Shown here: piece after piece, positions 14,117 to 26,626 of the stretch
Numbering within the stretch: the first letter of the stretch is position 1
Layout: each line of letters starts with the position of its first letter
NCBI GenBank assembly: GCA_012295275.1
Contig: CM022670.1
Coordinates: 32,924,438 to 32,988,437 of the forward strand
Source of the DNA: Chrysomallon squamiferum
Lineage: Eukaryota; Mollusca; Gastropoda; Neomphalida; Peltospiridae
Direction: 5' to 3'
DNA: 64,000 nucleotides
Program-made: the position numbers and the translations under genes
The notes under the pieces: model-generated
Database searches by the model: none
Told to the model about the DNA's origin: nothing
What the model saw: only the letters and a program-made list of their open reading frames with translations

Positions 14117-14612
14117 TGTATGATTATAAGAAGAGGAATCCCGTTGCTGTTCATTTTATATTCACCTATCTGTCTGTCTGTCTCTCTGTCTGTCTATACG
14201 AAAAACAATACATGGAAATCAGAAAACCAGAATGGCAAGCGAGCAGTGATAGGATGAGTCCAGCTTCGGTGTCATTAACTCATTTATCCATTCTAACCAC
14301 TAATTTGTTGCCGGTGTATAAATATATTACTACTCCTGTATATATGTATATTATGAAAAGTCATTAATGCTATTTGGACTTGTACACATTACTATTTTAT
14401 AGTCAAATGTCAAATCTATATTACATCTTTTAATTCAAATAACAACAAAGTTATGTTCATGTTCCCTCTTATGACTATAAGGATTTTCGGACCATAAAAT
14501 GTTGACCTAAAATAATACTTGTTTATCAAATTCTGTAGTGTGTATTTTACTGTCTCTGAGAGGGTGTTTGTAAGAGATCACTTCCTGCTAACATCGATAA
14601 TATCATAACCAC

Positions 14613-14678
14613 ACACACACACACACACACAAAACACACACACACACACCCACAAAAAAACACACACACACACACACA
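14613..14678. repeat. Interrupted (CA)n microsatellite
   Basis: Three CA blocks separated by AAAA and CCCACAAAA interruptions. Confidence 0.93.
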
Positions 14679-14996
14679 TCTCCTATTTAGTGTCTGTATG
14701 ATGTTAAAATATTTTTAACCTTGATAAAATAGCACAGTCAACACTAAATTTTCGTTATTATCACTAAAACATTCCACGCCATGTATTTTGTTTCATAAAT
14801 GTATATTTTTCTTTACGTATTCAGGTAAGCAGTCATGGAAAGATGGGTGGGTAGACGGGTGGATTTATTCTAGCTGCTTAAACGATTAAACAGAACAAAT
14901 CGAATTCTTTAAATCGATAATGGTAATTAACAAAGTGTATAAATAAATAAAATTTAAGAACTAAAACGTTTTCTAAAACTTATTTTCGTAAATATA

Positions 14997-15080
14997 TACA
15001 CACACACACACACATATACATACATATATAAGTGTGTGTGTGTGTGTGTGTCTGTGGCTGTGTGTGTGTGTGTGTGTGTC

Positions 15081-15131
<51 letters not shown>
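14997..15131. repeat. (CA)n ... (GT)n inverted microsatellite
   Basis: A CA tract (about 14998-15024) is followed after a short TA-rich spacer by a long GT tract (15033-15131, with TCTGTGG interruptions). The two arms are complementary and could pair as a hairpin or cruciform. The Val/Cys and His/Thr frames on the two strands are artefacts. Confidence 0.92.
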
Positions 15132-15138
<7 letters not shown>

Positions 15139-15179
15139 CATTAAGGAATTACACAGACACAAATACCAAAGCGATTTTT

Positions 15180-15385
15180 GTCCTTGTTCTAATCGAGTGT
15201 TTACATCCGTGGTCGGGTTTTGCAAATTCCGCGGACTACAACGACTGACCCCGCACAAGGATAAGCAATTACCGCTTCCCGGATATCACTGCGACGATTC
15301 GTAGCTGCTTCTTCCTACTAGAGTCGAAGAAACCAACACGGTGAACGACAGCGGCCACCTGCTTGGCGCACCGCAATGGAGGAAA
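15180..15385. promoter_or_regulatory. CpG-rich island of unknown role
   Basis: A stretch of about 200 bp has many CpG dinucleotides and balanced composition, inside DNA that is otherwise about 70% AT. It directly follows the CA/GT array. No TATA box, splice-bounded exon or recognisable peptide was found. It could be a promoter or enhancer, an unrecognised exon, or a transposon remnant. The call rests only on composition. Confidence 0.25.
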
Positions 15386-16213
15386 ACAAAATTAGAAAGA
15401 AAAAAGATAACAAATCCAATTATAATTTGACATAATTACGCCTAGTTGTTTCATAACAGGAAAACATAATCGTCAGTGTCTCCGTCATTTCACAATTATG
15501 TTAAAAACTGACACACGTCAGATATATATTATTATTATTTTGATAAATAGGTACGAAAACGAAATATTACTACTATTACTACCACTACTTAAAATTTATA
15601 TCCCCATTATTTTGAATAAAAGGATTTAAACAATTTAATAAATGCTAAAAAGAATCTCATAAACTTTAAATATATAATAAACTGATTTTAATAATAATAA
15701 TAATAATAAAATTCAGCGAAATAAAATATTTGAAAAACCAAAATATTCACTTAGAAAAAAACAAACAATAACAAAAAAAAAAAAAAAAAAAAAAAAAAAA
15801 TAAAGAAAAAGAAAAGAAGAAGAATGAATCCCAAAACAACAATAACACACCCGTGAAACAAAACAACAACAATAAATCATCAACAAAAGATTAGTGTATC
15901 TTAAAAATATATCAAATAACGTTATTATTTAAATATGTAGGCAGATGACGTGTGTGGCCAGAAGCTATTACTTCTGTGTATTTGATAATCCTCTCAGTTA
16001 CTACGAGACTTCACGTGTTTTACTATAAAAAAAACTTAACAAAAAACGTTCTATTTTTTCGTGTGGGCAGAAAACTTTAACTGATTAGATTTCAGATTCC
16101 GGCAGATGGCAAATTTTTTTACTTTTTTTATTTTTTTTTTGCTGAAACAATTTATGTAAGTAATGATAATAGGTTAGAAAAACCCTTAAGAAAATAAAAT
16201 GATAATGTAGTGA
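15386..16213. other. AT-rich noncoding DNA
   Basis: Contains an A run of about 30 bases ending near 15800 and A/AAC-rich flanks. No gene was recognised. Confidence 0.6.
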
Positions 16214-16272
16214 TACTACTACTATTACTACTACTGCTGCTATTATTACTACTACTGCTGCTACTGCTTCTT

Positions 16273-16325
<53 letters not shown>
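16214..16325. repeat. (ACT)n/(GCT) trinucleotide array
   Basis: Imperfect ACT/GCT/ATT triplets resolve into about 20 perfect CTA units at the right. The valine homopolymer frame on the minus strand is an artefact. Confidence 0.95.
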
Positions 16326-16326
<1 letters not shown>

Positions 16327-16693
16327 TAATATATGATAAAGAAATAAATAAAGAACAGTAAAAGAACGCTTTTTTCAGAGGGGACCTACTGAAACAAAAA
16401 TCTATAACCATTAGATCATACCAATAATAATCACCAACTTTCTATATTATGTGGAGAAGAAAGCAGTTATTACAAAACGTCTAAATAATTTAATATTTCT
16501 TGTAAATAATTATCTAATGATAACTTGTTGCATTTACATGAATTTTAATTGTATGTCAATTTATTACGTATTTATAATAATGATACAAATGAAGAAACCC
16601 ATTTGGATTGACTTCTATATAAACTTTCACTTAAACAAGAAAACACATACCACATTATATATATATGTGTATGTGTTTGTATAAATATATATG

Positions 16694-17970
<1,277 letters not shown>

Positions 17971-18025
<55 letters not shown>
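17971..18025. repeat. (CA)n microsatellite
   Basis: About 27 perfect CA units. Confidence 0.97.
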
Positions 18026-18031
<6 letters not shown>

Positions 18032-19357
18032 AAATAAAAATAAATAAATAAATAACTAAATAAAAAAGAAAGATAAAGAAAAAAACAACCTTTAGGTCTA
18101 CAGTGAATCATTTAAGAATAAATACATTTTTTCTTCTCATTTTATTTTTTACTTTGAAAATTCCTTAATAGTCCTATCGATTTCTTTATCATTTAAACGA
18201 TTATAGAAAAACATTTTTGTGTTCTTTGTGGCTAATTAACTTAATTTACCCGTGCCAGTAGATTTTGTAACTGAAAGTTTGGCTGTGAAGCAATTACTGA
18301 CCACTTTACGAAACAGCCTGTCTCGGTGAATTTTCTCCCGTTCCTGACACATTTAATACAAATATATTAGCTTTAAATTACAAAAATGTATGGTGATATT
18401 TTTTAATCAGGTTACTAATAATAGATATTATAAGTAACATGATTCTTTTGAATTAAGGCTAATGAAGACTCTTTGCGTAATGCCAGAAGGTCTGTCAGTG
18501 TCGCCAGTCGGGTTCATTATGTCTTCAGATGTGAACTAAACGAGAAAATACAGTTAAACTAAATTTCGATCAATTCTTCTAATCTTATCTGCACCGAATT
18601 ACTTCCCTGCTTTTCTTCCTCTTCGACTTTATAACACTAATTGACCGCTGGTGACTTTTTTCTCTGTTCAAGCACAACAATAACTGCAGACTGTTGTTTT
18701 AAATGATTTACAGAAGTTAATAAGGAACAAATGAAGGCACGTTAAGGTAAAAGTATAGTCTCCAAGCATAGACATTTACTATTACAACTTGAATATTTCC
18801 GTGTTATTATTTTAGTTTTCAATGGGTACAAAAAATTAGAAAAATAAAGTATGTGTGTGTGTTTTTGTATGTATATAAAGCTACACCACAACAGTAACTA
18901 AAAGTTAATATCGGATATCATTTTCATTTTATTGTGACGCTATTTTGTAAAGGAACATAATATGCTACACATGCTTTCTCTGGCTTATACTTTTTGTATC
19001 GAGCCCGATATTATATCCATATGTATATATTCTATATACAAGAAGACGCTTTTTTTCTTCTTCTTCCGGATATGTGTCTACGTTCCTTAACAGAGTTTAT
19101 TCAATTTCGATCAATAATTTAATCTTAAGTGCACTGTATTGCCTTGTGTCTTATCATCTTGATCTTCATAATTCTAATAGACAACAGCTGGTTTTGTTTT
19201 TCTATAATTTATTTTCTACACGCATAAGAATAATTGTAGACAGGTGTTTTTGAATAATTCATATAGATAATTTCAATAGGCGAAAGTACATTAAAAATTG
19301 AATTAAAAAAAAGATGTAAGTAAACATTTGAACCAACGGCACTGATCCAAGTCATTA
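18026..19357. other. Unique noncoding sequence
   Basis: Mixed AT-rich sequence with no splice-bounded open frame. Nothing else was recognised. Confidence 0.55.
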
Positions 19358-19427
19358 CTATTACTATTACAGTTACCATTATTTAACTGCTGCTCCTTTA
19401 CTACTACTTCTATGATTACTACTACTA

Positions 19428-19468
<41 letters not shown>

Positions 19469-19737
19469 ACTACTATTAATATTACTAACATTACCATCTC
19501 TACTACCACAACCACAACTACTACTATCACCACCATCACTAGTACAACGTCTCACCACTGCTACTACTATCAATCTACCACCAATACTACTGCTTCAGCT
19601 ATTACTACTACCATTACTACAAACACTTTTACTACAGCTACGACCACTAGATATGCTACACCTCTGCTACCACTGCTGCTACTACTACTACTACTTCTAC
19701 TGTTACAACTACCGCTATTACTACTACCACCATTACA
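19358..19737. repeat. Large (ACT)n/(GCT)n/(ACC)n trinucleotide field
   Basis: About 380 bp of triplets. A perfect CTA and CTG core (19421-19472) lies between degenerate ACT/ACC/ATC units. A 115-codon forward frame is almost wholly Thr/Ala/Ile/Leu and comes from the triplet period. Confidence 0.95.
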
Positions 19738-20534
19738 AAATTGTCAGTACTTGGAGTAATTTAAATTTTAAAAAAGAAATCATTTTTACGTACAAAGATT
19801 AATCACTTTCGTATTATAGAGTTAAATTGTGTAGATTTGTATTAAAACTATTGCCTTACACCTGTTACAATCTACACCCAAAACAATAAAATATCCTGGC
19901 TCTAATAAAACAAGGTGCATTACAGTTCACTTAGCATTTAATGCAGAAGGTCCCATCTGATATGCTCTAAGCTAACACTCAAGAAGTTTCCCATTAACCT
20001 CTGTCTGTGAGAGTACTCGACAACAACATTACATCGACAATAAATACTCGTTTTAAATGGTCATAAAAATAAAACGAACCCCGTGACTCCATGAGGTAGA
20101 CTGAAGACATTGTCAAATGTGATAGATGAGTCAATAACGTCTTTTTGTCTTCTCTGATCAATGCTTTCTAAATCTGCTAAATACTTCCAAAATTGGAATG
20201 CATATACGTGGAGCGTAACAAAAATAATTTCTTCAGACTGAAACGTTATCAATAAAGGTTTCTTCTTGCTTTCTTTTCTTTAACGATATATTGGAAATCA
20301 GTTTAGTTGTCTTTGTAAAACATCAAAAATAGCTTGTTCAATGCAACCACCCCCATTTCATTGTGATCAGTGTATTGATAGCTTTCTTAGGAAGATATTA
20401 TTTAAATAATAAGTCACGAACAGAAGCTATTTGTGAAGTATTTATTCAGGGAACGTAGCTCTATTTAAAATAAAAAATTAGATATAGTTAAAGTTTGTAC
20501 TGCATGAATTATATGAATAATGTGTCAGCCATTT
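19738..20534. other. Unique noncoding sequence
   Basis: No recognisable gene. A 63-codon minus-strand frame (20061-20252) has normal composition but no motif and no splice context. Confidence 0.5.
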
Positions 20535-20960
20535 TTAAGTCTTAGATGTGTACACAGTTTATAGACCTTAAATATAAGTGCAGTTTTTAAGTCTTAGATA
20601 AAGTTTGGTTTTTGTCACAGGTGGAGATTAACTTAATGGTTTTAAACATTAGATGAATATATAGCTTATATAGTTCAGGATTAAAGTGAAATTTACAAGA
20701 CTGCTTTAGATGTTATTACACTTCAACAGTTACAGTTAATTGCGCTTGGTATAGTTATGGTTTGCAAGTCTAAACAGTGTAACAGTTTATGAGTTTTAAA
20801 TGTAAGCAGAGTTCATAAGCCTTAGATATAGTTACACTTCATAATTCTTGGATGTAGTTAGAATGTACATGTTTTGGATGTTATTATAATTTATAAGTAC
20901 TTACTGTTTATAACCTTTATATATAAGATGAGTTAACAAGCTTTATATCTTACAGTTTAG
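20535..20960. repeat. Degenerate minisatellite, unit about 26 bp
   Basis: The phrase TAAGTCTTAGATATAG followed by TTACAGTTTA recurs about ten or more times with heavy divergence. Examples are TAAGTCTTAGATGTG at 20537, TAAGCCTTAGATATAG near 20816 and TAATTCTTGGATGTAG near 20841. Spacing drifts around 25-27 bp, and one or two units seem to be missing near 20610-20750. The array is old and heavily mutated. Confidence 0.6.
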
Positions 20961-22366
20961 TATTGCTGGAAATGAAAAATGGTTTCAGATATCAAGATAT
21001 TTTGCAAGCATATGTTAATTAAACAGTTCAAGGCTACACAATCCAGACAAATATTTTTGAATGAGTCATCAAGTTGGTGAAAATACCTCCAAGAGTTTTT
21101 CTAATTTCCACAATTTGCCACAGGGAACTAAAATCGAGTCATTACACATTAAAGAAGCATATCATGATGTCTTATAGAGTTTATTTGAAAAAGAAATAAT
21201 TTTACACTGATATCATGCAGAAAAAAATCTAATAATGTCCAAGATGTAAACGAACTAAATGTTTTGGATTTATAATATTTTAATAAATAAAAATTAAGAA
21301 TACTTTGTTGAGATATCAAGTTCATTGTTATGTCGTCTAAAACATTTTCCAGACCAACCGAATCTTGAGAAATACTGGATTTATTTTTTATTTTTTAAAC
21401 AAGAATATTAATTATCGTAGATCTTTTGATGTTGAAACCAAGAGCCTCAAGCAGAATGGTAAAAGTATGCTCGTCCGAGTATAAACAACCTCGGTTTGCA
21501 GATATAGCCAGTCAAAGGCAAGAATCACTTTCAAACGTCTGGCCTATCAATTTGCTTTCTCTTTATTTTCAAGTATCAAGTCGGTAAAAAAACAAAAAAA
21601 CAACAACATAATAATAATAATAAAATTTTTAATAAATATATATATATATATATATATATTAAAAAATTAAAAAAAAAAAACATTAACAAGAGAGAATATG
21701 TAACCAAGGTAGTGGGAAAAAAAAAATCATACATTGTCTGAAGATGCAGTTACATAACATGGATTATATAACATTACATACATTTTTTGTCGGTACCTAT
21801 GTTTACTATGAGATATATGAATTTTAAAGAATTCCATAATTTACTGAGGAAAAACGGTGTATAAGAAAGTAAAAACTACCATTTTGTTTTACAAGAATCA
21901 ATTGTGAAGCGTTATTCTTAGAAAATGAGTAATTCAATTGTAATTTTGTTTATAACACATACACGTACGCAAGCCCGCCCACACGCATATACATTTAACA
22001 ATCTAAAAATATACGTACAAAGCGAGACATACACTGAAAAGGAAAATTGCTTGCAAATAGGAGGATCACGATTCGAAATCCCCAGTGTATGATATGTGTC
22101 TATTTTAAAGTTCGCTAAACAAAGCGTAAAGCTTTTTATTCATCTTTAGTTCAACAACAATAAAAATCACGACTTCTCACTCTGAGGTCGTTACTCTTAT
22201 TTTACCATTGTTACTTCTCTATCTATAACCAATTGGTCGTATTAGCGAATTCTGTTTGGACGCATCAAAAACCCGTTTGATATCAAACACTGAGAGATCG
22301 CATTCGATCTATCAGTTAAATACTTCAGGGAATTTTTCTGACTCATATCTGCGTTGTGTTGACTGG

Positions 22367-22371
<5 letters not shown>
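20961..22371. other. AT-rich noncoding DNA
   Basis: Includes AAT/AT simple sequence at 21608-21660. No gene was recognised. Confidence 0.55.
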
Positions 22372-22397
<26 letters not shown>

Positions 22398-22662
22398 CAC
22401 GCCAGACTTGTCGACGTCACGGTTAGTTGGTGATAACTCGCTGAGTGAGGAAGGTTGGATGACGGATCTTGATTTCTGCACCACCATGTCGTCTGGAGCG
22501 TGACTCGAGTCAGTAACCAAACTTTAGAGCCAGTACGCGATCCTCTCCCAAGTGTGACATCTATTTGCCCTGACAGCGAACAAACAAGCCGATAATTCAC
22601 TAATGCGAAATCAATACACATTTATATTACACATGGGATGTTCACGTAGACTTTTTTTGCCT

Positions 22663-22690
<28 letters not shown>
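22372..22690. repeat. Poly(T)26 ... poly(A)28 flanked GC-richer segment
   Basis: A 26-base T run (22372-22397) and a 28-base A run (22663-22690) bracket about 265 bp of unique, CpG-containing DNA that includes GACGTCAC near 22413. The runs are complementary. The segment could be two retrocopy tails meeting tail-out, an insertion between homopolymers, or chance. The lysine-run frame on the minus strand is an artefact. Confidence 0.6.
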
Positions 22691-22693
<3 letters not shown>

Positions 22694-23854
22694 AAGTATG
22701 AAAATGTTATAATCATGATGTTTTTGTATCGTATATATTTCAATTAGGTGATTCGGTTTTGATCGTGGTTTGACATGAATCTAATGTTTTTAAATCAGAG
22801 CAAATATATTTTATTCATGTGATAAATAGTTATGTGTTAATCTTGTATTAAAAACAACTGATATTAGCTTTACATCTCGAAAAGTTCAGATACAGTATTG
22901 TTAACTGTAATAGTGGGATTTGTCACAGTTATTATTCTAATAAGTTTATTCTTTATTCTGTCATATTATCCAGTTGGTTAATTTAGTATAAAGTATGCAT
23001 TGGTTTGTCGTTTTCATTTAGATTCAGACTGTGTAATATTTTCAGTAAATACAAAAATTACAAAAATAAAACAAATATAAAAAGAGTAAGCAATTTCGTA
23101 AACATAGAATGTTTTGGAACACAAACAAGTGATATTTATAATTTTTGTATGTTGCTTTTTATATAATTTATAATATCTCTGGTAATTTTCGTATATTTTA
23201 TGATTTCTGCTTGAGAGTACTGTTCCAGTGTACAACATCATATCTTTTTCTACTTTGACCAAAACACTGATCTGAAAAAACTGTAATACCAACAAATCAA
23301 TTTTTTAATCCATTCACATTAAAGCTGCCATTACTAATATACTAACACATTTTCGGTATCTTAATATCGCTATAGTACAAACGTATAGATTGTATAGGTA
23401 TTACTCTGCATAATTTCAAACCACTCCCTATCCGTCCGAAGAAATGAAACCAGCTTAAAAGTTCCCTTAATTAGTGTAGTCGTAAGTTGTTTTCAGTCCT
23501 CACTTTCCGAGATGTGTTTGGTATTTTGCAAACTGTGTGTCCACAGAATATCACCCACTTTCCTTGAGGAGGCGACAAAACGGAAACCAGAGTAGTGTTT
23601 GGTGATAAGAAAAGGGCCGACATTAAAAAGACAGAGGGAACATCCTGGGGAAAGTCGATTAGTAACTCGGCAAAAGAAATCGATCATCACAGGAAACATT
23701 AGCTAAGGACGAGACATGACAAATCAACGTTTGTGTTTCCGTTCTGCCCGCCACGACATTCATACTCCCCGCCGATGTGGCAGTCATTAATAACATCACA
23801 GAAGATTATTATGTTGATATATTAATAATACACTGTCACAAGGAAAAACCTATA
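22691..23854. other. Unique noncoding sequence
   Basis: AT-rich on the left. A more complex GC-richer stretch lies at 23490-23800 without a recognisable exon. Confidence 0.5.
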
Positions 23855-24621
23855 TAGTGGTACCTCGACTTACGAGTGTCCCAAAATACGAGTTTTTCGA
23901 GTTGCGATCAGTCGCCAGATCGATTTTGTGCTCTGAGTTGCGAGCTAAAATCCGAGTTACGAGCGAGCTTCAGATAGGCCGCCGTTAGTTGGCGCAATGA
24001 ACAACATAACATCCGACCAGCATCCCGCGTCTCACTCGTTTACTTCATTTGGTTACCTCGCCGCTGAAGAACCTCTGTCGTGTTGTGCTTGAATTTTGTT
24101 CTGTATTTTGCCAAATTTCTTTTTTCTGGCCATGGATCCTAATAAAGTGAATGCAAAGGACAGTGGAGAAGAAGAAGCGGATGAAGTCCATTGAAATAAA
24201 GCTTGAATTCATAGAAAAAATATGAGCGAAGTGTTCATGTAGTCGACTTGGCTAGGCAGTACGAGCATAGTACTTCTATGATATGCACCATACTGAAACT
24301 GAAGGAGTCGATAAAGGCTGTAACTCCAGCCAAAGGTTTTAAAATAATGTCTGATCTCCAAGATAAATGCACTTTACAAAACCAATTTATTTATTAACAT
24401 TCTCTTTAATTTTGTTTTTATACAGTATTTGTCATTTATAAATACGTTTTTCTTATTTAGAAACACATGAAAAATAAAAAAAAAAAATGGTTTTTAAGGA
24501 GTTGAACGGATTAATGGTATTTCATTCAATTTCAGTTGAGAAAATTGATTTGACATACGAGCAAATTGAGATACGAGTTCGGACACGGAACGAATTAAAC
24601 TCGTAAGTCAAGGTATCACTG
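23855..24621 (+). mobile_element. Non-autonomous Tigger/pogo-type DNA transposon, copy 1
   Basis: The left end reads (T/C)AGTGGTACCTCGACTTACGAG and the right end is its inverted complement, ending GGTATCACTG. TA dinucleotides flank both ends (23853-23854 and 24622-24623), as expected for TA target duplication in the Tc1/mariner superfamily. The 5' base is T where copy 2 has C. At about 767 bp it is far shorter than an autonomous Tigger. It keeps only subterminal sequence rich in TACGAG/GAGTTGCGA words and a broken transposase start. Copy 2 lies at 35149-35926 in the opposite orientation. Confidence 0.88.
24132..24345 (+). pseudogene. Tigger transposase N-terminal remnant (CENP-B-like HTH), frameshifted
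   Basis: The frame opens with MDPNKVNAKDSGE. A frameshift near 24165 moves it to KKKRMKSIEIKLEFIEKYE, and a second extra base lies near 24225. It then continues as VVDLARQYEHSTSMICTIL and ends about KAVTPAKG. This matches the psq/CENP-B helix-turn-helix that starts Tigger/Jerky-type transposases, which binds transposon ends. No catalytic DDE domain follows, so the copy cannot make an active enzyme. The family call is from recognised motifs, not a search. Confidence 0.8.
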
Positions 24622-24668
24622 TATTTTTATTATTATCGTTTAAATCTTTGTTTTGTTTTCACCATTAT

Positions 24669-24692
24669 TATCATCATCATCATCATCATCAT
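24669..24692. repeat. (CAT)n microsatellite
   Basis: About eight CAT units followed by a T run and TTC repeats, just outside the right end of Tigger copy 1. Confidence 0.9.
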
Positions 24693-24884
24693 TTTTTTTT
24701 TTTATTAAAGCCAGTCTTCTTCTTCTTCTTCTGTTTTCTCGTCATTCCACCCCTTTATCATGGATTCATTTTGTTCGTAGACCAAGTAAATCATCGAAGT
24801 ATTTTATATTTCTTGAGCACTTTAACAGTGATAGCCAGTAAAGTGCATCCACCATTCTTGACATAATTTTTAATCTCTAACATT

Positions 24885-25160
24885 ATTTAATATCTGAGAA
24901 TAGATGACAAGAAGATAGGATGCTTGTATCTAATTTGTATCATTAGATAATACAGAGATACCATGGTTTTATCTAATCCGTGAGATTAAATTTAATGCTT
25001 ACATGATAAAGATTGGGTTAGATTTGGTAACAGAGAGATAAAAAATCATATTTTCAGCTAATCTGCGAGATATTCAGATATAATGTGTTCAATAAATTAA
25101 ATTCACCAAATCCGTTATTAATAATCTATTAGATATTTTATTATTGGATATCTAAATGAA
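24885..25160. repeat. Degenerate tandem repeat, unit about 80 bp
   Basis: Two diverged copies can be lined up. ACAGAGATACC...TCTAATCCGTGAGATT...TTAATG (from about 24951) matches ACAGAGAGATA...GCTAATCTGCGAGATA...ATAATG (from about 25031). A third, weaker copy may lie upstream from about 24885. The alignment was made by eye. Confidence 0.45.
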
Positions 25161-25461
25161 AAGATGTGACTGCAGCTTGATTACAAATGATTAAGGCTGG
25201 GCGAATCTAAAGGAGTTTGTAAAGAGAGATGTTAATGAAAAATCCACAGTATTTCATATCTTTATTTAGAATCAAATATTTAATTAAAAAGTTCACGGTT
25301 TTACGTGACGTTATGCAGAATTTTGATTTGTTTAATATGTCATTGCTTTACACAATTTAAAGCATACATAACGTAGCATGCATAAAAAAGATGAAGAAGA
25401 AATATATATGATTTAGCTGTTTGGCACTGGAATCGTGTCATTATCTATATATTTATGTTTA

Positions 25462-25464
<3 letters not shown>

Positions 25465-25517
<53 letters not shown>
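25465..25517. repeat. (GT)n microsatellite
   Basis: About 26 perfect GT units. Confidence 0.97.
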
Positions 25518-25520
<3 letters not shown>

Positions 25521-25590
25521 TAATTTCTTTTTTCTTTTTTTTTGGGATAAAATATCAGAATATCCTATTTTATTCGTTTCCTTTTTTAGG

Positions 25591-25912
25591 AATCCCACTA
25601 AAGATGTATGGAGTATTTTGAGATTCCCAAGACTAAGCATCTGTTACAATAACAAATATTGTTACTGGTAGCTTAATGTCTTATTGCGTTCGTGTTTTAC
25701 TGATATTAGATATCTAAAAATCCCACCGGGATGTAGGGGGTTATTTTCAGATATCCAAGACTATGCATCTGCTTTTGAAACAAAAATAGTTATTGCTACA
25801 TTAAGCTACTTATCTGATTTGAATCCACACAAACATTTTAGGGATATGAACTTTTATAAATCAGCTTTTGAAAATCGTATAGTCTTTTATAGGCTATACT
25901 TATTATGTTTGC
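25591..25912. repeat. Degenerate tandem repeat, unit about 110-128 bp
   Basis: Copy 1 starts AATCCCACTAAAGATGTATGG (25591). Copy 2 starts AATCCCACCGGGATGTAGGGG (25719), 128 bp on. Both continue with similar CCAAGACTA(A/T)GCATCTG and end in a TAGCTTAATG/TTAAGCTACT-type block. A third partial copy shares TCAGCTTTTGAAAAT with copy 2 (about 25860-25912). An 85%-open frame across it is probably incidental. Confidence 0.65.
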
Positions 25913-26562
25913 CCTTTTAATTTCGTTCAGTTCGTTTTCGTACATGAATTTGTTGTTTAAGAATAGTTAAATGAGGTTAGCGACCTGACAAGTTAGCTTC
26001 GTCCGGGCAGATGATCTAATTGCTTAAGTTACTGGTTTAGAATGTCTTGTAGAAAAAACCCAACTGATTATCTCTTTTACTTAAATGAACATCGTTTTGT
26101 TTGAATGATTCCTGGATTAGAGGTAAAAGACGGAAACAATGCCGACGTCAATCAACAGAACTGGAAGAGCCTGAGAATCGAGATAAACATGGTGGATAGG
26201 TTAAGTGCTTCGTGCAGTGGTCAAGCTGTCAGACTGAGTGGACGTCCAGTAGGCATGACCGTCTTGCTAAACACCTTCTGTCTGTCCGGAGTGCTGAACG
26301 ACAAATTCTCCAGCGCCAGTTACGACATACATGACAGGTACTCGTGTGTTAACATTCACTAATGACGTCTCACAATCTGCTGATGAATGACTAAATAGAG
26401 ATTTCAGTCTCATTTTCACCCAAATCCAAATCCCCGTATTTGCCGGTTCATTATGAGCTCAACGTAAAACGATGTACACACACATATATAGATGTACACA
26501 TACATACATACACACATTCCATACGATACCATTCCTTATGATACCAGACTATACTGTACTAT
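25913..26562. other. Unique, GC-richer stretch with an 85-codon open frame
   Basis: From about 25970 to 26460 the sequence is more complex than its surroundings. An ATG-initiated frame at 26105-26362 on the + strand has ordinary amino-acid composition, but no signal peptide, domain or strong splice sites. It could be a chance frame, a noncoding-RNA exon or an unrecognised coding exon. I do not call it a gene. Confidence 0.4.
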
Positions 26563-26626
26563 ATATACTATACTATACTATACTATACTATACTATACTA
26601 TACTATACTATACTATACTATACTAT
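26563..26626. repeat. (TATAC)n pentanucleotide microsatellite
   Basis: About 12 perfect units of ACTAT with degenerate copies outside. A related but inverted and degenerate pentamer field lies at 41600-41835. Confidence 0.95.

Noticed and set aside
19412-19759. 115-codon Thr/Ala-rich frame
   Set aside because: It is the translation of a triplet microsatellite field, and mirror frames exist on the minus strand.
22060-22085. B-box-like ATTCGAAATCC that could mark another SINE
   Set aside because: It has an extra base in the B box and no A box at the right distance upstream.
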